64,000 nucleotides of DNA from Micromonospora sp. FIMYZ51 (lineage in GTDB: Bacteria; Actinomycetota; Actinomycetes; Mycobacteriales; Micromonosporaceae): contig NZ_CP134706.1 of NCBI RefSeq assembly GCF_038246755.1, positions 2,480,001 through 2,544,000 of the forward strand, written 5' to 3'. Numbering within the stretch: position 1 is the first letter of the stretch; each line of letters starts with the position of its first letter. The notes below the pieces were generated by a model. It did no database searches. It was not told the origin of the DNA and worked only from the letters and a program-made list of their open reading frames with translations. A program made the translations under genes and the position numbers. Positions 62,987-64,000 of this stretch are shown here, piece by piece.

Positions 62987-64000
62987 GTGCAGAGCTACTG
63001 GAGTCAGCTGGCCCTGGTCGGAGTCCTGATCGTGGTGAACGCGATTTTCGCGGGCAGCGAACTGGCGCTGGTGTCGCTGCGCGACAGCCAGGTGCAGCGA
63101 CTGGAACGTACCGGCCGGGCCGGTCGGGTGCTGGCCCGGTTGGCCCGGGACCCGAACCGCTTCCTGGCCACCATCCAGATCGGCATCACCCTGGCCGGGT
63201 TCCTGGCCTCGGCGGCTGCTGCGGTGTCCCTGGCCCGGCCGCTGGTGCCGCTGCTTGAGGGCGTGTTCGGCCGGGCCGCCGAACCGGCGGCCATCGTGCT
63301 GGTCACGCTGGCGTTGACCTTCTTCACCCTGGTCTTCGGTGAGCTGGCGCCGAAACGGATCGCGATGCAGATCCCGGAACGTTGGGCGCTGCTGGTCGCG
63401 CGCCCACTGGACCTGCTCGCCGCGTTCACCCGCCCGGCGGTCTGGGCGTTGAGCGCCACAAGTGACCTGGTGGTGCGGATGGTGGGCCTGAACCCGAAGC
63501 CCGAGCGGGACGAGATCAGCCCCGACGAGCTGCGCGACATCGTCGCCGGCCACCACGGCTTCACCAAGGAGCAGCAGACCATCATCGCCGGTGCGGTGGA
63601 GATCGCCGAACGGAAGCTGCGCGCGGTGCTGGTGCCCCGGCTCCAGGTCTTCTGCCTGGACAGCGGCACCACCGCCGAGGCCGCCCGGCTGGTGCTGGCC
63701 GCCTCCGGGCACTCCCGCGCGCCGGTGGTCCGGCACGGGGGCCTGGACGAGGCGGTCGGCGTCATCCACCTGCGGGACCTGGTCGGCGTACGCGACGACC
63801 AGCCGGTCGACGAGTACGCCCGGCCGCCGATGCTGCTGCCGGACTCGGTGCCGGTGGTGGACGCGCTGCGCCAGTTCAAGGCGGAGCGTCAGCACATGGC
63901 CCTGGTGGTGGACGAGCGCGGCGCGGTCGACGGGATCGTCACCCTGGAGGACATCCTGGAGGAGATCGTCGGCGAGATCTACGACGAGACCGACCGGGAC
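62987..64000 (+). CDS. CNNM/CorC-type transporter with DUF21 and CBS domains (3' truncated)
   Basis: The first 338 residues of a membrane protein of the HlyC/CorC (CNNM) family, cut off by the window end. The DUF21 membrane domain (about 5-200) has four hydrophobic segments and the signatures [45 protein letters not shown] and LVFGELAPKRIAMQIP. A paired CBS region begins at ~215 (VLVPRLQVFCLDSGTTAEAARLVLAASGHSRAPVV, then QHMALVVDERGAVDGIVTLEDILEEIVGEI). Such proteins are implicated in Mg2+/Co2+ handling. GTG 62987 has GGGAG about 8 bases upstream. The upstream 135 bases hold no other gene. Confidence 0.94.
   Translation, partial: MQSYWSQLALVGVLIVVNAIFAGSELALVSLRDSQVQRLERTGRAGRVLARLARDPNRFLATIQIGITLAGFLASAAAAVSLARPLVPLLEGVFGRAAEPAAIVLVTLALTFFTLVFGELAPKRIAMQIPERWALLVARPLDLLAAFTRPAVWALSATSDLVVRMVGLNPKPERDEISPDELRDIVAGHHGFTKEQQTIIAGAVEIAERKLRAVLVPRLQVFCLDSGTTAEAARLVLAASGHSRAPVVRHGGLDEAVGVIHLRDLVGVRDDQPVDEYARPPMLLPDSVPVVDALRQFKAERQHMALVVDERGAVDGIVTLEDILEEIVGEIYDETDRD

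Overview
The window is chromosomal DNA from a high-GC actinomycete, very probably a Micromonosporaceae member close to Micromonospora. Pointers are the extreme G/C at third codon positions, many GTG starts, pervasive ATGA/GTGA stop-start overlaps, the helicase-degenerate PriA, an XRE/DUF397 pair, SARP and DmdR-type regulation, and the gene order hisE-hisG, infC-rpmI-rplT, pheS-pheT and argCJBDFRH. No tRNA, rRNA, CRISPR array or insertion sequence was recognised.

Layout. 1-10.7 kb is housekeeping: the metK 3' end, priA, a cytidylate-kinase/ParB-like fusion, a cytochrome P450, def-fmt-rsmB, a septum-formation lipoprotein (minus strand), rpe and a receiver-GGDEF protein. 10.8-15.3 kb is an FMN-riboswitch-controlled riboflavin operon (ribD-ribE-ribM/pnuC-like-ribBA-ribH). 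15.4-17.2 kb is a lower-GC two-gene insert on the minus strand: an AAA ATPase broken by an 8-bp tandem duplication, plus a TOPRIM-like partner. It resembles the OLD-like ATPase/TOPRIM defence systems. 17.4-19.8 kb is a polar amino-acid ABC transporter. 19.9-22.6 kb holds hisE, hisG, a DMT-type transporter and a PH-domain membrane protein. 22.6-29 kb carries infC-rpmI-rplT, an rRNA methyltransferase and pheST, with leader structures. 29.7-37.1 kb is the arginine operon argC-J-B-D-F-R-H, without argG.

37.2-52 kb is the accessory part. It contains an HTH protein with operator-like palindromes; an iron-box-controlled adenylation-ACP-acyltransferase fusion; a three-gene cluster of uncharacterised helical/glycine-zipper proteins; an XRE/DUF397 pair with a perfect 24-bp palindrome upstream; a translationally coupled operon of a DivIVA-like protein, an 85-residue protein and a 674-residue protein with duplicated zinc-ribbon modules; a secreted vanadium-haloperoxidase-like enzyme with two carbohydrate-binding-like modules; a membrane-anchored HTH regulator whose extracellular domain matches those modules; a divergent SARP-type regulator; and a 3-methyladenine glycosylase. 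51.7-53.5 kb is a flavin monooxygenase/FMN-reductase pair behind a 20-bp palindrome. 53.6-61.5 kb looks like a stress/dormancy energy module: two tandem-UspA proteins, a cation P-type ATPase, a small membrane protein and pyruvate phosphate dikinase. The end holds a GNAT acetyltransferase, a YgjV-acetyltransferase fusion and the 5' part of a CNNM/CorC-type transporter.

The most interesting candidates for undescribed biology are the HTH-membrane-CBM regulator paired with its enzyme, the iron-controlled ligase-ACP-acyltransferase, the DivIVA/zinc-ribbon operon, the 40.3-41.8 kb cluster, and the broken ATPase/TOPRIM pair. Function assignments rest on recognised motifs and were not checked by database search.
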